Positions 55,547-64,000 of a stretch of DNA of 64,000 nucleotides are shown here, piece by piece (within the stretch, counting starts at the first letter, position 1; each line of letters begins with the position of its first letter). The position numbers were made by a program, and so were the translations under genes. Under the pieces are notes generated by a model. The model had not been told where the DNA came from and made no database searches. It saw only the letters and a list, made by a program, of their open reading frames with translations. Location: the NCBI GenBank assembly GCA_947455205.1, contig CANGNF010000013.1:51109-115108 (forward strand). The letters run 5' to 3'. The DNA comes from Acetobacteraceae bacterium. Lineage in GTDB: Bacteria; Pseudomonadota; Alphaproteobacteria; Acetobacterales; Acetobacteraceae.

Positions 55547-56104
55547 ATGACCTGGGCTGACCTGATCGTTGTGGCCGTGCTGGTGGTTTCCGCCGCCCTG
55601 GCCTTCATGCGCGGCTTCGTCGAGGAGGTCCTCGGCGTGGGGGCCTGGATCGGCGCGGTCCTGGCCGGGCTGGCCCTGCAGCCCCTCGTGCGGCCGCTGC
55701 TGGGCGGCATCGACCCGCCCTGGCTGGCCGACGCGCTGGCGGTGGCCGGCGTCTTCCTGGCCGTGCTGGTGGTGCTGAAGGTGGTCATCGGTTTCGTCGC
55801 CCGCCGGGTGCAGGACTCGGCGCTGGGCAGCACCGACCGCGCGTTGGGGCTGCTATTCGGCCTGGCACGGGGTGCGTTTCTGCTGGTGGTCGCCTATATT
55901 CTGGCAGGCATGGTGCTGCCCGGGGTTGATCGTTGGCCGCCGGTGGTGCGCGACGCGCGGTCGCTGCCGCTGGTTGCCTCCGGGGCGGATTGGGTCGTGG
56001 CCAGGTTGCCGCCACGGTTCCAGCCCTCGGTCCTGATGCCGCCGGCGCGGCCAGGGCCCAGCCTGGAAGACCTGGTTCGCCCGCCGGCGCGCAACCGCAC
56101 GTGA
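55547..56104 (+). CDS. cvpA: CvpA family membrane protein
   Basis: A 185-residue protein with four hydrophobic segments (about 5-25, 30-48, 62-84 and 105-125). AFMRGFVEEVLGVGAWIGAVLAG and GSTDRALGLLFGLARGAFLL are family hallmarks. CvpA proteins are linked to envelope homeostasis; the molecular role is unclear. It sits upstream of purF as in many proteobacteria, with a nine-base gap. Confidence 0.92.
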   Translation: MTWADLIVVAVLVVSAALAFMRGFVEEVLGVGAWIGAVLAGLALQPLVRPLLGGIDPPWLADALAVAGVFLAVLVVLKVVIGFVARRVQDSALGSTDRALGLLFGLARGAFLLVVAYILAGMVLPGVDRWPPVVRDARSLPLVASGADWVVARLPPRFQPSVLMPPARPGPSLEDLVRPPARNRT

Positions 56105-56113
56105 GGAATTGGC

Positions 56114-57592
56114 ATGGCTGACGCTTCGACGCACCCGTGGGATGACGACAAATTCCACGAGGAATGCGGCGTCTTCGGGGTTTGGAACGTCTCCGACGCC
56201 GCGGCACTGACGGCGCTGGGGCTGCATGCCCTGCAGCACCGTGGCCAGGAAGCCGCGGGCATCGTCTCGCTGGACGAGGGCGGGCGGTTCCATTCGCATC
56301 GTGGCCGCGGCCTGGTGGGGGAGAATTTCTCCGACGCCAAGGTCATCGCCAGCCTGCCGGGCCGCGCCGCCGTGGGCCACAACCGCTACGCCACCACCGG
56401 TGAGACGGCGCTGCGCAACGTGCAGCCGCTGTTCGCGGATTTCGAATTCGGCGGCTTCGCCGTGGCGCATAACGGCAACCTGACCAACGCCCACGCCCTG
56501 AAGCGCGAACTGGTCCGCCGCGGCAGCCTGTTCCAGAGCACCACCGACTCGGAGCTGTTCATCCAGCTGATGGCGATCAGCCTGTATTCGGCGGTGGAGG
56601 AGCGGCTGATCGACGCGCTGCGCCGCGTGCAGGGCGCCTACAGCCTGGTGGCGCTGCACAATGGCGCGCTGATGGGCGCGCGCGACCCTATGGGCGTGCG
56701 CCCGCTGGTGCTGGGCCGCACCGGCGGCACGGAGGGCGTTCCCGTCTCCTGGGTGCTGGCCAGCGAGACCTGCGCGCTGGAGATCGTCAGCGCCGAGTTC
56801 GTGCGCGACATCGAGCCGGGCGAGATCGTCATCATCGACGACAGCGGCGTCCGCAGCATCAAGCCGTTCGGCCGCGGCACCAGCCGGTTCTGCATCTTCG
56901 AATACATCTACTTCGCCCGGCCCGACTCGGTGATGGAGGGCATTCCGGTCTATGAGACGCGCAAGCGGATCGGCCAGGAACTGGCGCGGGAGAGCCATGT
57001 GCCCGCCGACGTGGTGGTGCCGGTGCCCGACAGCGGCGTGCCGGCCGCCATGGGCTACGCGACCGAGGCGGGGGTGCCGTTCGAGCTGGGCATCATCCGC
57101 AACCACTATGTCGGCCGCACCTTCATCGAGCCGACCGACCAGATCCGCAACCTGGGCGTCAAGCTGAAGCACAGCGCCAACCGGGCGATGATCGAGGGCA
57201 AGCGCGTCATCCTGGTGGATGACAGCATCGTCCGCGGCACCACCAGCAAGAAGATCGTGGAGATGGTGCGCGCGGCGGGCGCGAAGGAGGTGCACATGCG
57301 CATCTCCTCCCCGCCCACGACGCACAGCTGCTACTACGGGATCGATACGCCGGAGCGCGGCAAGCTGCTGGCGGCGCAGCACGACCTGGAGGAGATGGCG
57401 CGGATCATCGGCGTGGACAGCCTGGCCTTCATCTCGCTGGACGGGCTGTATCGCGCGCTGGGCCAGCCGGGGCGGGACGCGGCCAAGCCGGCCTATTGCG
57501 ACGCCTGCTTCACCGGCGACTACGCCATTCCGCTGACCGACACGCGCGACAATACCGAGCGCCAGCTCAGCCTGCTGCACGCCACGCAATGA
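56114..57592 (+). CDS. purF: Amidophosphoribosyltransferase
   Basis: A 492-residue enzyme for the first committed step of purine synthesis, making phosphoribosylamine from PRPP and glutamine. A 17-residue propeptide precedes the glutaminase nucleophile Cys18 (EECGVFG). The PRPP loop is VILVDDSIVRGTTSKK, and cysteines in RFCIFEYIYF, THSCYYG and YCDACF fit the Fe-S containing type. GAGGA lies upstream of ATG 56114. Confidence 0.97.
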   Translation: MADASTHPWDDDKFHEECGVFGVWNVSDAAALTALGLHALQHRGQEAAGIVSLDEGGRFHSHRGRGLVGENFSDAKVIASLPGRAAVGHNRYATTGETALRNVQPLFADFEFGGFAVAHNGNLTNAHALKRELVRRGSLFQSTTDSELFIQLMAISLYSAVEERLIDALRRVQGAYSLVALHNGALMGARDPMGVRPLVLGRTGGTEGVPVSWVLASETCALEIVSAEFVRDIEPGEIVIIDDSGVRSIKPFGRGTSRFCIFEYIYFARPDSVMEGIPVYETRKRIGQELARESHVPADVVVPVPDSGVPAAMGYATEAGVPFELGIIRNHYVGRTFIEPTDQIRNLGVKLKHSANRAMIEGKRVILVDDSIVRGTTSKKIVEMVRAAGAKEVHMRISSPPTTHSCYYGIDTPERGKLLAAQHDLEEMARIIGVDSLAFISLDGLYRALGQPGRDAAKPAYCDACFTGDYAIPLTDTRDNTERQLSLLHATQ

Positions 57593-58290
57593 GGCCGCTG
57601 GAAGGTTCCGTCGCGCTGGTCACCGGCGCGTCGCGCGGCATCGGCGCCGCTGTCGCGGTGGAGTTGGCCCGGCTGGGCGCGCATTGCGTGATCACCGCCC
57701 GCACCCAGGGCGGGCTTGAGGAAACCGACGACGCGATCCGCGCGCTGGGCGGCACGGCGACGCTGCTGCCCTTCGACCTGGAGAAGGACGCCGAGATCGA
57801 CAAGCTCGGCCCCAGCATCGTCGAGCGCTTCGGCCGGCTGGACGTGCTGGTGCATGCCGCCGGCGTGCTGGCCAAGCTGACCCCGGTGGCGCACATCATG
57901 CCGCGCGACTGGAAGGAAGCGGTGGGCGTGAACCTGACCGCCTGCTGGCGCCTGGTGCGGACCTGCGACCCGCCGCTGCGCGCGGCGCCGGCCGGGCGCG
58001 CGGTGCTGCTGACCGACAGCGTGGCGGCGGCGCCGGGGGCGTTCTGGGGCCTCTACGGCTTCGGCAAGGCCGGGCAGCAATACCTGGCGCAATCCTGGGC
58101 GGCCGAGGTGGCGCATACCGCGCTGCGGGTGAACCTGGCGGACCCGGGTCCGGTGGCGACGCATCTGCGCGCCAATGCCATGCCGGGCGAGGACCCGACG
58201 CAGCTGCGCCAGCCGGCGGATGTGGCGCCCGGCATCGCCGCGCTGTGCCTGCCCGCCGAGGTGCGCCAGGGCCAGGTCATCAGGATCTAG
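57589..58290 (+). CDS. Short-chain dehydrogenase/reductase
   Basis: A 233-residue SDR. The cofactor motif TGASRGIG (12-19) is followed by HAAG and the catalytic YGFGK pair (Tyr and Lys about 159-163), with Ser in LLTDSVAAAP. Arg in ITARTQ suggests NADPH. ATG 57589 overlaps the purF stop (ATGA); purF-SDR coupling is common in alphaproteobacteria. The substrate is unknown. Confidence 0.93.
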   Translation: MRPLEGSVALVTGASRGIGAAVAVELARLGAHCVITARTQGGLEETDDAIRALGGTATLLPFDLEKDAEIDKLGPSIVERFGRLDVLVHAAGVLAKLTPVAHIMPRDWKEAVGVNLTACWRLVRTCDPPLRAAPAGRAVLLTDSVAAAPGAFWGLYGFGKAGQQYLAQSWAAEVAHTALRVNLADPGPVATHLRANAMPGEDPTQLRQPADVAPGIAALCLPAEVRQGQVIRI

Positions 58291-58334
58291 GTCGGCCGGC
58301 TGCCGCACGCTGCCGGCGGTTCCAGCGGCGATGG

Positions 58335-59159
58335 TCAGGCGCTGGTGGTGGCCTTCAGCCCGGCGCGCCAGCGGCGGAAGCGGCGCAGGCCGAGCCAGCC
58401 CAGCCAGGCCAGCGGCAGCCAGGGCAGCAGCGCGATGGCCAGGCCCAGCATGGCCCCGGCGCTGCGGGCCAGGATGCGGTGGGCGTCGCGCAGCTGGTCG
58501 GTGATGGGTTGCAGCCAGTGCGGCCGGCTCGGCTGGGCCTCCTGCGCCCGGTAGGTCAGGGCCACCGCGACCATGCCGGTCCGCAGTTGCAGCGCGCGCA
58601 GCTGGCTTTCGGCGCCTTCGATCTCACCCTGCACTCGCGCGAATTCGCGCTCCCAGGCCAGCAGGTCGGCGATCGGCATGTCCGGGTTGCGCTGCAGCAC
58701 CGCGCGCAGCCGCTCGCGCAGGGCGCGCTGGGCTTCCAGCCGGGCGGTCACGTCCAGTGTCGGCGCGGTCAGGTCCTCGGCGGTTTCGCTGCGGGTGGCG
58801 ACGGCGCCGGTGCTGGTCACCTTGGCCAGCAGGGCTTCCAGCGCCGCCGGCTGCACCCGCAGCCGCAGCAGGGCGCCGGGGTGGCCATAGGGCGCGTTGG
58901 TGCTGTAGCTGGACTCGATGATCTCGCAGGCCGGCAGGGCGCAGGCGGCGCCATGGGCCTGGAAGGCGCCGGCCAGCGCCCCTTCCGGGAATTGCAGGGT
59001 CAGCGCCAGCCGGCGTTCGATGGCGCGGCCGGCGGGGGTGGAGACCGCCGCGGGCGCGGGCGGCGGGGCGGGGGCATTGGCGGGGGCGGTGGCTTGCTGC
59101 CCGCCATCGCAGCCGGCCAGGATGAGCATCAGCACCAGCAGCGGGGCGAGCGGACGCAT
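58335..59159 (-). CDS. DUF4349 domain-containing lipoprotein
   Basis: A 274-residue lipoprotein with lipobox LILAGC (Cys17), a Pro/Ala-rich linker, a mixed alpha/beta domain and a coiled-coil (about 135-195; LEAQRALRERLRAVLQ, then VQGEIEGAESQLRALQLRTG). A membrane segment near the C-terminus (LGLAIALLPWLPLAWLGWLG) is followed by basic residues. This is the DUF4349 layout. The function is unknown. It is convergent with the SDR gene. Confidence 0.85.
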   Translation of the reverse strand: MRPLAPLLVLMLILAGCDGGQQATAPANAPAPPPAPAAVSTPAGRAIERRLALTLQFPEGALAGAFQAHGAACALPACEIIESSYSTNAPYGHPGALLRLRVQPAALEALLAKVTSTGAVATRSETAEDLTAPTLDVTARLEAQRALRERLRAVLQRNPDMPIADLLAWEREFARVQGEIEGAESQLRALQLRTGMVAVALTYRAQEAQPSRPHWLQPITDQLRDAHRILARSAGAMLGLAIALLPWLPLAWLGWLGLRRFRRWRAGLKATTSA

Positions 59160-59231
59160 GGGCGATCACCGGCACGGGTTTGTTCCGCCCGCAGCCTTGC
59201 ATGTCGGGGTTGCCGGCGCTACCGCCGCAGC

Positions 59232-60059
59232 ATGAACTACCGCCACGCCTTCCATGCCGGCAACTTCGCCGATTGCCTGAAGCACGCGCTGCTGGTGTGG
59301 CTGCTGCGGGCGATGCAGCGCAAGGCCACGCCGCTGCGGGTGCTGGACACCCATGCGGGCATCGGGCTCTACGACCTGTCCTCGCCGGAGGCGCAACGCA
59401 CCGGGGAATGGCAGGGCGGCATCGGCCGGCTGCTGGAGGCCGGGGAGCCGGCGCTGGCCGACTATGTGGCGCTGGTGCGGGCGGCCGGGGCGCCGGCGCT
59501 GTATCCGGGTTCGCCGGCGCTGACGCGGGCGCTGCTGCGGCCGCAGGACCATCTGCTGGCCTGCGAGTTGCACCCCGAGGACCACGCCACGCTGCGGGCT
59601 CGCTTCCGCGGCGATGCCCAGGTGGCGGTGCATCCGCGAAACGGGTGGGAGGCGCTGAAGGGGCTGACGCCCTTCCCCGAGAAGCGCGGCCTGGTGCTGG
59701 TGGACCCGCCCTTCGAGCAGGAAGGCGAGTTCGAGCGCATGGCCGCCGGCGTCGCGCTGGTCAGCCAGCGCTTCCGCGCGGCGGTGCAGGCCTGCTGGTA
59801 CCCGATCAAGCATCGGGCGCCGGTGCGCGCCTTCCACACCGCGCTGCGGGAGACGGGGGTGCGCGATATCCAGGCCGCCGAGCTGTGGCTGCGCGAGCCG
59901 ACCGACCCGACCAGGCTGAATGGCTGCGGCCTGGTGGTGGTGAACGCGCCCTGGAAGTTCGAGGCCGAGGGCGGCGAGATGTTGGCCGCGCTGCTGCGCC
60001 GGCTGGGCAACCGCGAGCCGGGTGAGGGCAGCGCCATGCTGCGGATTGCCGATGAGTAA
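59232..60059 (+). CDS. rlmJ: 23S rRNA (adenine(2030)-N6)-methyltransferase
   Basis: A 275-residue SAM methyltransferase. The N-terminus MNYRHAFHAGNFADCLKH is the RlmJ signature, followed by LDTHAGIGLYDL and the catalytic VDPPFE motif (about 158-163). It methylates A2030 of 23S rRNA. It overlaps gpsA by eight bases and is divergent from the DUF4349 gene across 72 bases. Confidence 0.95.
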   Translation: MNYRHAFHAGNFADCLKHALLVWLLRAMQRKATPLRVLDTHAGIGLYDLSSPEAQRTGEWQGGIGRLLEAGEPALADYVALVRAAGAPALYPGSPALTRALLRPQDHLLACELHPEDHATLRARFRGDAQVAVHPRNGWEALKGLTPFPEKRGLVLVDPPFEQEGEFERMAAGVALVSQRFRAAVQACWYPIKHRAPVRAFHTALRETGVRDIQAAELWLREPTDPTRLNGCGLVVVNAPWKFEAEGGEMLAALLRRLGNREPGEGSAMLRIADE

Positions 60060-61032
60060 GGTGGCGGTGCTGGGCGCTGGAGCTTGGGGCACGGCCCTCG
60101 CTTTGCAGGCGCTGCGTGCGGGCGCCGTGACCACGCTGTGGGCGCGCGACCCGGCGCGGGCCGCGGCCATGCGTGCCGCCGGCGAGAATGCGCGCTACCT
60201 GCCGGGCCAGGCGCTGCCGGCGGCGCTGGGCATCACCGCCGACCTGGCCGCCGCGCTGGACGGTGCCGCGCTGGCGCTGCTGGTGGTGCCGGCGCAGCAC
60301 CTGCGCCCGGTGCTGGCGGCGCTGCCGGCCAAGGCCCCGCCGCTGCTGGTCTGCGCCAAGGGGGTGGAGCGAGCCTCCCTGCTGCTGCCGCTGGAGGTCT
60401 GCGCCGAGGCGCGGCCGGGGCTGGCGCTGGGGGTACTGTCGGGGCCGAATTTCGCGCATGAGGTGGCCGCCGGGCTGCCCGCCGCCGCCGTGGTGGCCAG
60501 TGCGGCAGCCGGCCCGCGCGACCTGGCGGACCGGCTGCTGGCGACGCCCGCCTTTCGCCTCTACGCCAGCGAGGACCCGATGGGCGTGCAGGTGGGCGGT
60601 GCGGCCAAGAACGTTGTCGCCATTGCCGCCGGCGTGGTCAGCGGCGCCGGGCTGGGGGAGAACGCCCGCGCCGCGCTGGTGACGCGCGGCCTGGCGGAAC
60701 TGTCCCGCCTGGTGGTGGCGCTGGGCGGGCGGGCGGAGACGGCGGCCGGGCTTTCCGGCCTGGGCGACCTGCTGCTGACCGCGGCGGGGGCGGGGTCGCG
60801 CAATACCTCGCTGGGGTTGGCGCTGGGGCGCGGCCAGGGCGTGGCAGAGGTGCTGGCCGGGCGCCACGGCGTGACCGAGGGCGTGGCGACCGCCCCGGCG
60901 CTGCTGGCGCGGGCGGCGCGGGCCGGGGTGGAATTGCCGATCTGCGCCGCCGTGGCCGCGCTGCTGGCCGGCGAGGTGACGGTGCCGGAGGCGATCGCGC
61001 AGCTGCTGGCCCGGCCGCGACGCGGCGAGTAG
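60052..61032 (+). CDS. gpsA: Glycerol-3-phosphate dehydrogenase [NAD(P)+]
   Basis: A 326-residue enzyme that reduces dihydroxyacetone phosphate to glycerol-3-phosphate for phospholipid synthesis. GAGAWGTALA (8-17) binds NAD(P)H; LSGPNFAHEVAAGLP and GGAAKNVVAIAAGV (with the catalytic Lys) and GLGDLLLT are family motifs. ATG 60052 overlaps the rlmJ end. Confidence 0.96.
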   Translation: MSKVAVLGAGAWGTALALQALRAGAVTTLWARDPARAAAMRAAGENARYLPGQALPAALGITADLAAALDGAALALLVVPAQHLRPVLAALPAKAPPLLVCAKGVERASLLLPLEVCAEARPGLALGVLSGPNFAHEVAAGLPAAAVVASAAAGPRDLADRLLATPAFRLYASEDPMGVQVGGAAKNVVAIAAGVVSGAGLGENARAALVTRGLAELSRLVVALGGRAETAAGLSGLGDLLLTAAGAGSRNTSLGLALGRGQGVAEVLAGRHGVTEGVATAPALLARAARAGVELPICAAVAALLAGEVTVPEAIAQLLARPRRGE

Positions 61033-61063
61033 CGCCCGGCCGCGGCGCGCTGCACGCGGTCGC

Positions 61064-61092
61064 AAAAACGGCGCGGCAGGGTTGCCGCGCCG
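61064..61092 (-). terminator. Rho-independent terminator for the small secreted-protein gene
   Basis: A perfect 10-bp stem (61069-61078 with 61083-61092, loop of four) is followed on the minus strand by TTTTT (61068-61064). This ends transcription of the gene at 61131-61484 and may also affect gpsA read-through. Confidence 0.8.
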
Positions 61093-61130
61093 CTGGTTCG
61101 CTTGGCCAAAGGGGGGGGGCGGGAGGGGCC

Positions 61131-61484
61131 TTACTTCGCGGAGAGGCCCTGGTCGGTCAGCACCACGCGGGTGATGCTGCAGATGTTGATGCGGTAGAGG
61201 TCGAAGCGGCGGCCATTATCCAGCACGGCGCGGATGTCATACGGCTCGCTGTACATGGCGGCGAAGCGCATCTGGCGGCCCGGCGGCAGCACGTTCTGGC
61301 CCAGTTCGTCGCGCGTGAAGTCCGGGCGGGACGAACGGTCGAAGTAGAACTCGTTCACCGTGCGGCTGGACTGGTTGACGAAGTCGAAGCGCGTATCGCA
61401 GCGCTGGGCATGGGCCGGCGCCAGGGCCGAGGCGGCCAGGAGGGCCGCGGCGGGGGCGATGGCGAGGGCGAGGCGACGGAGCAT
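61131..61484 (-). CDS. Small secreted protein of unknown function
   Basis: A 117-residue protein with a clear signal peptide (LALAIAPAAALLAASALAPAHAQ). The mature part has the pattern DFVNQSSRTVNEFYFDRS and DNGRRFDLYRINICSI, like small periplasmic proteins of alphaproteobacteria that carry two cysteines. ATG 61484 has AAGGA seven bases upstream. It sits between gpsA and ccmB on the minus strand. The function is unknown. Confidence 0.8.
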   Translation of the reverse strand: MLRRLALAIAPAAALLAASALAPAHAQRCDTRFDFVNQSSRTVNEFYFDRSSRPDFTRDELGQNVLPPGRQMRFAAMYSEPYDIRAVLDNGRRFDLYRINICSITRVVLTDQGLSAK

Positions 61485-61583
61485 GGCGCGGTCCTTGGGA
61501 GGCGTTTCGTTCCAGCCAGGATAGGTCTGGTCAGGCCGTTGCCACAAGCGCCAACGATGTCATGCTTTTCTGGCGGCCAGGCG

Positions 61584-62243
61584 TCATTCCCCGCGCAGCG
61601 CGGCGCCGGCGGCCAGCGGCGCCAGCGGCAGCGCGGCGGCCAGCAGCGCCGCCAGCAGCAGCAGGTAGGGGCGCGCTTCAAGCCCGGCGGCGGCGGCCTC
61701 GATACCCGCCGCGCCGAAGATGACGGCGGGAATGGCCAGCGGCAGCACCAGCAGCGGCAGCAGCACGCCACCGCGCCGGGCGCCCAGCGTCAGCGCCGCG
61801 CCGGCGGTGCCCAGCAGGGAGAGGAAGCCGGCGGCCAGCCCCAGCACCAGCACCGCCACGCTCCAGGCCTCGGTCGGCAGGTTCAGCATGGCGCAGGCGA
61901 TGGGCGTGGCCAGCATCAGCGGCAGCCCGGTGGTCAGCCAATGCGCCAGCGCCTTGGCGGCGCAGACCGCGGCCGGGCCCAGGCCGGAGAGCAGCAACTG
62001 GTCCAGCGTGCCGTCCTCGGCATCGGCGCCGAACAGCCGGTCCAGCGGCAGCAGCGCGGCCAGCAGCGCGGCGGCCAGCAGCGCGCCGGGCGCCAGCCGC
62101 GCCAGCGCCTGCGGCTCTGGCCCGACGCCGAAGGGGAACAGCGCGGCGACCAGGACGAAGAACATCACCGCGGCCAGGGTATCGGCGGGGTGGCGCAGCG
62201 CCAGGCGCAACTCGCGGCCGAGCAGGGCGAGGAAGGCGGTCAT
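61584..62243 (-). CDS. ccmB: Heme exporter protein CcmB
   Basis: A 219-residue membrane protein with six hydrophobic segments. It starts FLALLGRELRLALRHPADTLAAVMFFVLVAALFPFGVGP; FGADAEDGTLDQLLLSG and LPLAIPAVIFG are family signatures. It is the permease of the CcmABCD ABC system for cytochrome c maturation. ATG 62243 lies 16 bases after ccmA. Confidence 0.95.
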   Translation of the reverse strand: MTAFLALLGRELRLALRHPADTLAAVMFFVLVAALFPFGVGPEPQALARLAPGALLAAALLAALLPLDRLFGADAEDGTLDQLLLSGLGPAAVCAAKALAHWLTTGLPLMLATPIACAMLNLPTEAWSVAVLVLGLAAGFLSLLGTAGAALTLGARRGGVLLPLLVLPLAIPAVIFGAAGIEAAAAGLEARPYLLLLAALLAAALPLAPLAAGAALRGE

Positions 62244-62259
62244 CGGCCGCACCGAGCGT

Positions 62260-62850
62260 TCAAAGCCGCAACTCCCGCGCGCCGGGCAGCGGCAGCGGCA
62301 GGTGGGTGGCGGCCAGCACCATGCCGCCGGCGGCGCGGTGCGTTGCCAGCAGCGCGCCCAGGCGCTCCACACTGGCGCTGTCCAGCCCTACCGTCGGCTC
62401 GTCCAGCAGCCAGAGCGGCGCCGGCGCCAGCGCCAGCCGGGCCAGCGCCAGCCGGCGCTTCTGGCCGGAGGACAGCACCCGGGCGGGCAGCCCGGCCAGC
62501 TCCGCCAGGCCCAGTGCGGCCAGCGCCGGCGCCACCTGGCCGCCCCACAGCCGGGCGTAGAAGGCCAGGTTCTCGGCCGCGGTCAGCGCCGGCTTCAGCG
62601 CGTCGCCATGGCCGATGTAGCGCAGCCGCCGGGCATGGGCGGCGCGGTCCGCCAGCGCCTCGGCGCCATCCCACAGCAGGCGGCCTTCCAGCGGGGAGAG
62701 CAGCCCGGCCAGCACGCGCAGCAGGCTGGACTTGCCGGCGCCGTTGGCGCCCACCAGCAGCACGGCATCGCCAGCGGCCACGGAAAAGCTGAGGTCGGCG
62801 AAGACCACGCGTTCCCCGCGCAGGCAGGCCAGGGCCTCGGCGCGCAGCAT
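62260..62850 (-). CDS. ccmA: Heme exporter ATP-binding protein CcmA
   Basis: A 196-residue ABC ATPase with Walker A GANGAGKSSLL (about 34-44), signature LSSGQKRRLALARL and Walker B LWLLDEPTVGLD. It works with CcmB to release heme-CcmE for c-type cytochrome assembly. ATG 62850 is preferred over a TTG two codons earlier. It is divergent from acnA across about 119 bases. Confidence 0.95.
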   Translation of the reverse strand: MLRAEALACLRGERVVFADLSFSVAAGDAVLLVGANGAGKSSLLRVLAGLLSPLEGRLLWDGAEALADRAAHARRLRYIGHGDALKPALTAAENLAFYARLWGGQVAPALAALGLAELAGLPARVLSSGQKRRLALARLALAPAPLWLLDEPTVGLDSASVERLGALLATHRAAGGMVLAATHLPLPLPGARELRL

Positions 62851-62969
62851 TCTCAAAACCCTATCGCCACGATACGACCCCCGCCCCGTGGACCCCGCCG
62901 GCCCTGCGTGCTTAAACGCCGCTTATCTGGCGCCCGGCCTGGGCGCAACGCTGAGAAAGGTTTTGGCAG

Positions 62970-64000
62970 ATGCGGATGATCGGGCAGGATACGTTGAAGA
63001 CCCGCCGGACCCTGGTGGTGGACGGCAAGACCTACAACTATTTCAGCCTGCCCGAGGCCGCGAAGGCGATCGGCGACATCACCCGCCTGCCGCACAGCCT
63101 GAAGGTGCTGCTGGAGAACGTGCTGCGCTACGAAGACGGCCGCAGCTACACCACGGACGACGCCAAGGCGATTGCCGGCTGGCTGCCCGCCGGCCATTCC
63201 GAGAAGGAAGTGCCGTTCCGGCCCTCGCGCATCCTGCTGCAGGACTTCACGGGCGTGCCGGCGGTGGTCGATCTCGCCGCCATGCGCGACGGCATCATCA
63301 AGCTGGGTGGTGACCCGCGCAAGGTGAACCCGCTGCTGCCGGTTGACCTGGTCATCGACCACTCCGTCATGGTGGACTTCTCGGGTTCCGCCGACGCGCT
63401 GCAGAAGAACGTGGATGTCGAGTTCGAGCGCAATGGCGAGCGCTATGAGTTCCTGCGCTGGGGCCAGAGCGCCTTCAACAACTTCCGCGTCGTGCCGCCG
63501 GGCACCGGCATCTGCCACCAGGTGAACCTGGAATACCTGGCCCAGGTGGCCTGGACCACGACCGATGCCGGCGACACCTATGTGTACCCGGACAGCTGCT
63601 ACGGCACCGACAGCCACACCACCATGGTGAACGGCCTGGGCGTGCTGGGCTGGGGCGTGGGCGGCATCGAGGCGGAAGCCGCCATGCTGGGCCAGCCGAT
63701 CGCCATGCTCATCCCGGATGTCATCGGCTTCAAGCTGACCGGCAAGCTGCGCGAGGGCGTGACCGCCACCGACCTGGTGCTGACCGTGACGCAGATGCTG
63801 CGCAAGAAGGGCGTTGTCGGCAAGTTCGTCGAGTTCTACGGCGCCGGCCTGAACGACCTGGCGCTGGCGGACCGTGCCACCATCGCCAACATGGCCCCGG
63901 AATACGGCGCCACCTGCGGCTTCTTCCCGGTTGACGCGGTGACGCTGGGCTACCTGAACCTGTCCGGCCGCGACGAGCACCGCATCAAGCTGGTGGAAGC
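62970..64000 (+). CDS. acnA: Aconitate hydratase A (5' part; truncated by window edge)
   Basis: The frame from ATG 62970 is open to the window end (about 343 codons; full length is normally about 890-900). It begins [27 protein letters not shown] and contains [47 protein letters not shown] and [28 protein letters not shown], all typical of bacterial AcnA/IRP-type aconitase. It interconverts citrate and isocitrate in the TCA cycle. A second ATG two codons in (62976) is possible. The neighbouring ccmAB genes match a common alphaproteobacterial order. Confidence 0.96.
   Translation, partial: MRMIGQDTLKTRRTLVVDGKTYNYFSLPEAAKAIGDITRLPHSLKVLLENVLRYEDGRSYTTDDAKAIAGWLPAGHSEKEVPFRPSRILLQDFTGVPAVVDLAAMRDGIIKLGGDPRKVNPLLPVDLVIDHSVMVDFSGSADALQKNVDVEFERNGERYEFLRWGQSAFNNFRVVPPGTGICHQVNLEYLAQVAWTTTDAGDTYVYPDSCYGTDSHTTMVNGLGVLGWGVGGIEAEAAMLGQPIAMLIPDVIGFKLTGKLREGVTATDLVLTVTQMLRKKGVVGKFVEFYGAGLNDLALADRATIANMAPEYGATCGFFPVDAVTLGYLNLSGRDEHRIKLVE

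Overview
The window is 64 kb of high-GC (about 70% by eye) alphaproteobacterial chromosome. The evidence points to Acetobacteraceae, Roseomonas-like: housekeeping blocks in alphaproteobacterial order (ligA-recN-bamD; carD, fdxA, S4 protein and SUV3-like helicase; dnaB-alr-mlaEF; radA-cvpA-purF; ccmAB-acnA), dense operons with overlapping start and stop codons, frequent GTG/TTG starts, and five periplasmic tripartite-tricarboxylate (Bug/TctC-type) receptors. The genus is an inference. No tRNA, rRNA, CRISPR array or insertion sequence was seen. No gene-free stretch exceeds 300 bases; the longest is about 263 bases upstream of carD.

Bases 1-14503 hold an accessory catabolic block, mostly on the minus strand. 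It contains a quinone-oxidoreductase/intradiol-dioxygenase fusion, then (divergent) a DUF2786/SprT-like/TIGR02444 trio. Next comes a long minus-strand operon reading ubiD-type decarboxylase, FMN 2-hydroxyacid oxidase, cupin, Bug receptor, three-part molybdenum hydroxylase (large subunit fused to a CoxG domain), acyl-CoA ligase and enoyl-CoA hydratase. Together these suggest uptake, activation and hydroxylation/(de)carboxylation of an unknown (hetero)aromatic or cyclic acid.

Bases 14615-20370 are a plus-strand operon: N-acyl-D-amino-acid deacylase family protein, leuC, leuD, leuB and a Bug receptor. Bases 20376-24407 are a minus-strand operon: isocitrate-lyase/PEP-mutase family protein, TauD-like dioxygenase, Bug receptor and LLM flavin oxidoreductase. 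MOSC, MFS, DUF1127, aminopeptidase P and another Bug gene follow, with two small tandem-repeat patches.

Bases 29665-38750 are mainly core functions: MBL hydrolase, ligA, recN, bamD, a His-rich CDF metal exporter, carD with a very long Lys/Pro/Ala tail, ferredoxin fdxA and an S4 protein. The SUV3-like helicase (38760-42092) carries an RG-rich tail built on 15-base repeats. Next to it is a compositionally distinct island (about 42.1-43.6 kb): an alpha/beta-hydrolase with a full Ser-Asp-His set, overlapped by a lipoprotein gene. This is the best candidate for an undescribed system, a possible lipase toxin with its immunity lipoprotein.

Bases 43673-64000 carry an MFS gene, a cyclopropane synthase, dnaB, alr, mlaE, mlaF, an ATP-grasp-like gene, a TauD/TfdA dioxygenase, radA, a Bug gene, cvpA, purF, an SDR, a DUF4349 lipoprotein, rlmJ, gpsA, a small secreted protein, ccmB, ccmA and the start of acnA, which runs off the window. 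Accessory genes appear to have been inserted between mlaF and radA and between radA and cvpA.
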